Source: Silicimonas sp. (lineage in GTDB: Bacteria; Pseudomonadota; Alphaproteobacteria; Rhodobacterales; Rhodobacteraceae). From it: a stretch of 64,000 nt of DNA. The position numbers and the translations under genes were made by a program. The notes below the pieces were generated by a model. It saw nothing but the letters and a program-made list of their open reading frames with translations, was not told the DNA's origin and did not search any database. Positions within the stretch are counted from its first letter, which is position 1, and the number at the start of each line of letters is the position of its first letter. Positions 62,308-64,000 of the stretch are shown here, one piece after another. The stretch is taken from contig JAJEFO010000043.1 of NCBI GenBank assembly GCA_022820365.1, forward strand, positions 62,001 through 126,000, given 5' to 3'.

Positions 62308-64000
62308 ATGGACTTGCAAAAGTTCACCGAGCGGGCGCGCGGCTTTCTGGAGGCTGCGCAGACCATGGCAACTCGGGAAGATCACCAGCGGCTGGCGCCG
62401 GAACACCTCCTGAAGGCACTGATGGACGATGAAGAGGGACTGGCGTCGAACCTGATCCGTGCGGCCGGTGGCGCGCCTGAACGAGTCGTGGAGGCTGTCG
62501 ACCAGGCCCTCGCCGGCAATCCGCAGGTCTCGGGCGATGCCGCGCAGGTCTACACGGACCAGCAGACCATCAAGGTGCTTGACGAGGCGCAGAAGATCGC
62601 CAGGAAGGCCGGCGACAGCTACGTGCCGGTGGAACGTGTCCTGACCGCACTTGCAGTCGTGCGCTCAAGGGCGAAGGAGGCACTGGAGGCCGGGAACGTC
62701 AGCGCCCAGGCGCTGAATTCGGCGATCAACGACCTGCGGAAGGGTCGAACCGCCGATACCGCTTCGGCTGAGGACGGCTATGATGCGCTGAAGAAGTACG
62801 CGCGGGACCTGACGGAGGCCGCCGCCGAGGGGAAGATCGACCCCATCATCGGGCGCGACGAGGAAATCCGGCGGACGATGCAGGTGCTGTCGCGCCGGAC
62901 CAAGAACAATCCGTTGCTGATCGGCGATCCCGGCGTTGGCAAGACCGCGATTGCGGAAGGTCTCGCGCTCAGGATCGTCAACGGTGACGTGCCCGAAAGC
63001 CTGCACAACAAGAGACTTCTTGCGCTGGACATGGGCGCGCTCATTGCCGGAGCCAAGTATCGCGGCGAGTTCGAGGAGCGCCTGAAGGGCGTGCTGAACG
63101 AGGTGACCGCTGCTGCCGGCGAGGTGATCCTGTTCATTGACGAGATGCACACGCTGGTCGGTGCAGGCAAGACGGACGGCGCGATGGACGCTTCGAACCT
63201 CTTGAAGCCGGCCCTAGCCAGGGGAGAGCTTCACTGCGTGGGAGCCACGACGCTCGACGAATATCGAAAATACGTCGAGAAGGATGCCGCGCTCGCCCGG
63301 CGGTTTCAGCCCTTGATGGTTGACGAGCCGACGGTGGATGACACGGTGTCAATCCTTCGGGGCATCAAGGAGAAGTATGAACTTCACCACGGGATCCGGA
63401 TCAGCGACGGCGCACTCGTCGCCGCCGCGACGCTCAGCCATCGCTACATCACCGATCGTTTCCTGCCGGACAAGGCAATCGACCTTGTCGACGAGGGCGC
63501 ATCACGGCTTCGCATGGAGGTGGATTCGAAACCCGAGGAGCTTGACGCGATCGACCGCCAGATCCTTCAGTTGCAGATCGAGGCGGAGGCGCTGAAGAAG
63601 GAAGACGATCAGGCGTCAAAGGATCGGCTCGAGAAGCTCGAGCGCGAGCTTGCCGAACTTCAGCAGACGTCCGCATCGATGACGACGGCCTGGCAGGCCG
63701 AGCGAGACAAGCTTGAGAGCGCACGCGTCGTGAAGGAGCAACTGGACCGCGCCAGGGCCGAACTTGATCAGGCAAAGCGCGACGGCAACCTGCAGCGCGC
63801 GGGAGAATTGTCATACGGCATCATTCCGGGTCTCGAGAAGCAGATTGCCGATGCAGAGGCGGATGACGATCACGTGATGGTCGAAGAGGCGGTCGGACCC
63901 GAGCTCATTGCCGAGGTCGTCGAGCGCTGGACCGGAATTCCCACCTCGAAGATGCTTGAAGGCGAGCGCGAGAAACTGCTCCGCATGGAGGAGGAGCTCG
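62308..64000 (+). CDS. clpB: ClpB chaperone, 5' part (runs off the window)
   Basis: The first 564 codons of the AAA+ disaggregase ClpB are present; the usual length is about 860. Order: N-terminal Clp repeat domain ([16 protein letters not shown]...[11 protein letters not shown]), AAA1 with Walker [19 protein letters not shown], Walker [16 protein letters not shown] and [21 protein letters not shown], then the coiled-coil M domain from about residue 400 ([23 protein letters not shown]). The window ends just after [19 protein letters not shown], before the second ATPase. The track lacks this gene because it is open at the end. ATG 62308 follows AAAGGAG. With DnaK it resolves aggregated proteins under heat stress. 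Confidence 0.97.
   Translation, partial: MDLQKFTERARGFLEAAQTMATREDHQRLAPEHLLKALMDDEEGLASNLIRAAGGAPERVVEAVDQALAGNPQVSGDAAQVYTDQQTIKVLDEAQKIARKAGDSYVPVERVLTALAVVRSRAKEALEAGNVSAQALNSAINDLRKGRTADTASAEDGYDALKKYARDLTEAAAEGKIDPIIGRDEEIRRTMQVLSRRTKNNPLLIGDPGVGKTAIAEGLALRIVNGDVPESLHNKRLLALDMGALIAGAKYRGEFEERLKGVLNEVTAAAGEVILFIDEMHTLVGAGKTDGAMDASNLLKPALARGELHCVGATTLDEYRKYVEKDAALARRFQPLMVDEPTVDDTVSILRGIKEKYELHHGIRISDGALVAAATLSHRYITDRFLPDKAIDLVDEGASRLRMEVDSKPEELDAIDRQILQLQIEAEALKKEDDQASKDRLEKLERELAELQQTSASMTTAWQAERDKLESARVVKEQLDRARAELDQAKRDGNLQRAGELSYGIIPGLEKQIADAEADDDHVMVEEAVGPELIAEVVERWTGIPTSKMLEGEREKLLRMEEEL

Overview
The window is high-GC DNA (by eye about 60% G+C) with short gaps, many 4-base ATGA/GTGA gene overlaps and Shine-Dalgarno-led starts. 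Gene content points to an alphaproteobacterium, most likely a marine Rhodobacterales/Roseobacter-type heterotroph: a DddP-type M24 enzyme, a complete hut operon of the formimidoylglutamate-deiminase type, several BMP-type and amino-acid-type ABC importers, GMC, NIPSNAP and aldo/keto enzymes, and an RpoH-like promoter ahead of clpB. The taxonomic call is inference from content only.

Layout. 0.1-2.5 kb: a putative zinc protease and an AAA/DUF4143 ATPase preceded by three 22-bp iterons. 2.6-4.3 kb: flotillin. 4.3-14.9 kb: an aromatic (probably chloro/hydroxy-phenol) catabolic operon on the minus strand: maleylacetate reductase, a Liv-type ABC importer, a LivM permease read in frame into a TfdB-like phenol hydroxylase, and a PcpC/LinD-like glutathione transferase fused to hydroxyquinol 1,2-dioxygenase. 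A divergent LysR regulator faces it. 15.0-25.0 kb: a RutR-like TetR regulator, a RutR-type operator, and an operon-like run of a uracil-DNA-glycosylase-like protein, GMC oxidoreductase, NIPSNAP protein, BMP-type ABC importer and amidohydrolase. I read this as a possible modified-nucleobase uptake and catabolism system.

25.0-29.3 kb is an insertion hot spot: two transposase remnants, a complete IS21-family element with 22-bp terminal repeat arrays, and a broken fic toxin gene with an intact small partner gene. 29.3-34.4 kb holds an MpaB-like oxygenase and fadH, bracketed by an inverted pair of about 120-bp repeats. 34.4-38.5 kb carries sodC, an OmpA-family protein, a CinA-like protein, sfsA and map. 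38.9-41.0 kb has a 2OG-Fe(II) oxygenase and the DddP-like protein.

41.2-48.5 kb is the hut locus (hutI-H-G-U on minus, hutF-hutC on plus) around a shared promoter. 48.8-57.7 kb: glpD, a second BMP-type importer, an aldo/keto reductase and a DAO-family FAD oxidoreductase. 57.8-62.0 kb: pyrF and a polar-amino-acid ABC importer. 62.3 kb to the end: the first 564 codons of clpB. All four ABC systems carry strong RNA hairpins just 3' of the solute-binding-protein gene.

Coordinates were read by hand from the sequence and supplied ORF track. Where I trimmed an ORF to an internal start, the evidence states why. Family assignments come from motif recognition, not from searches.
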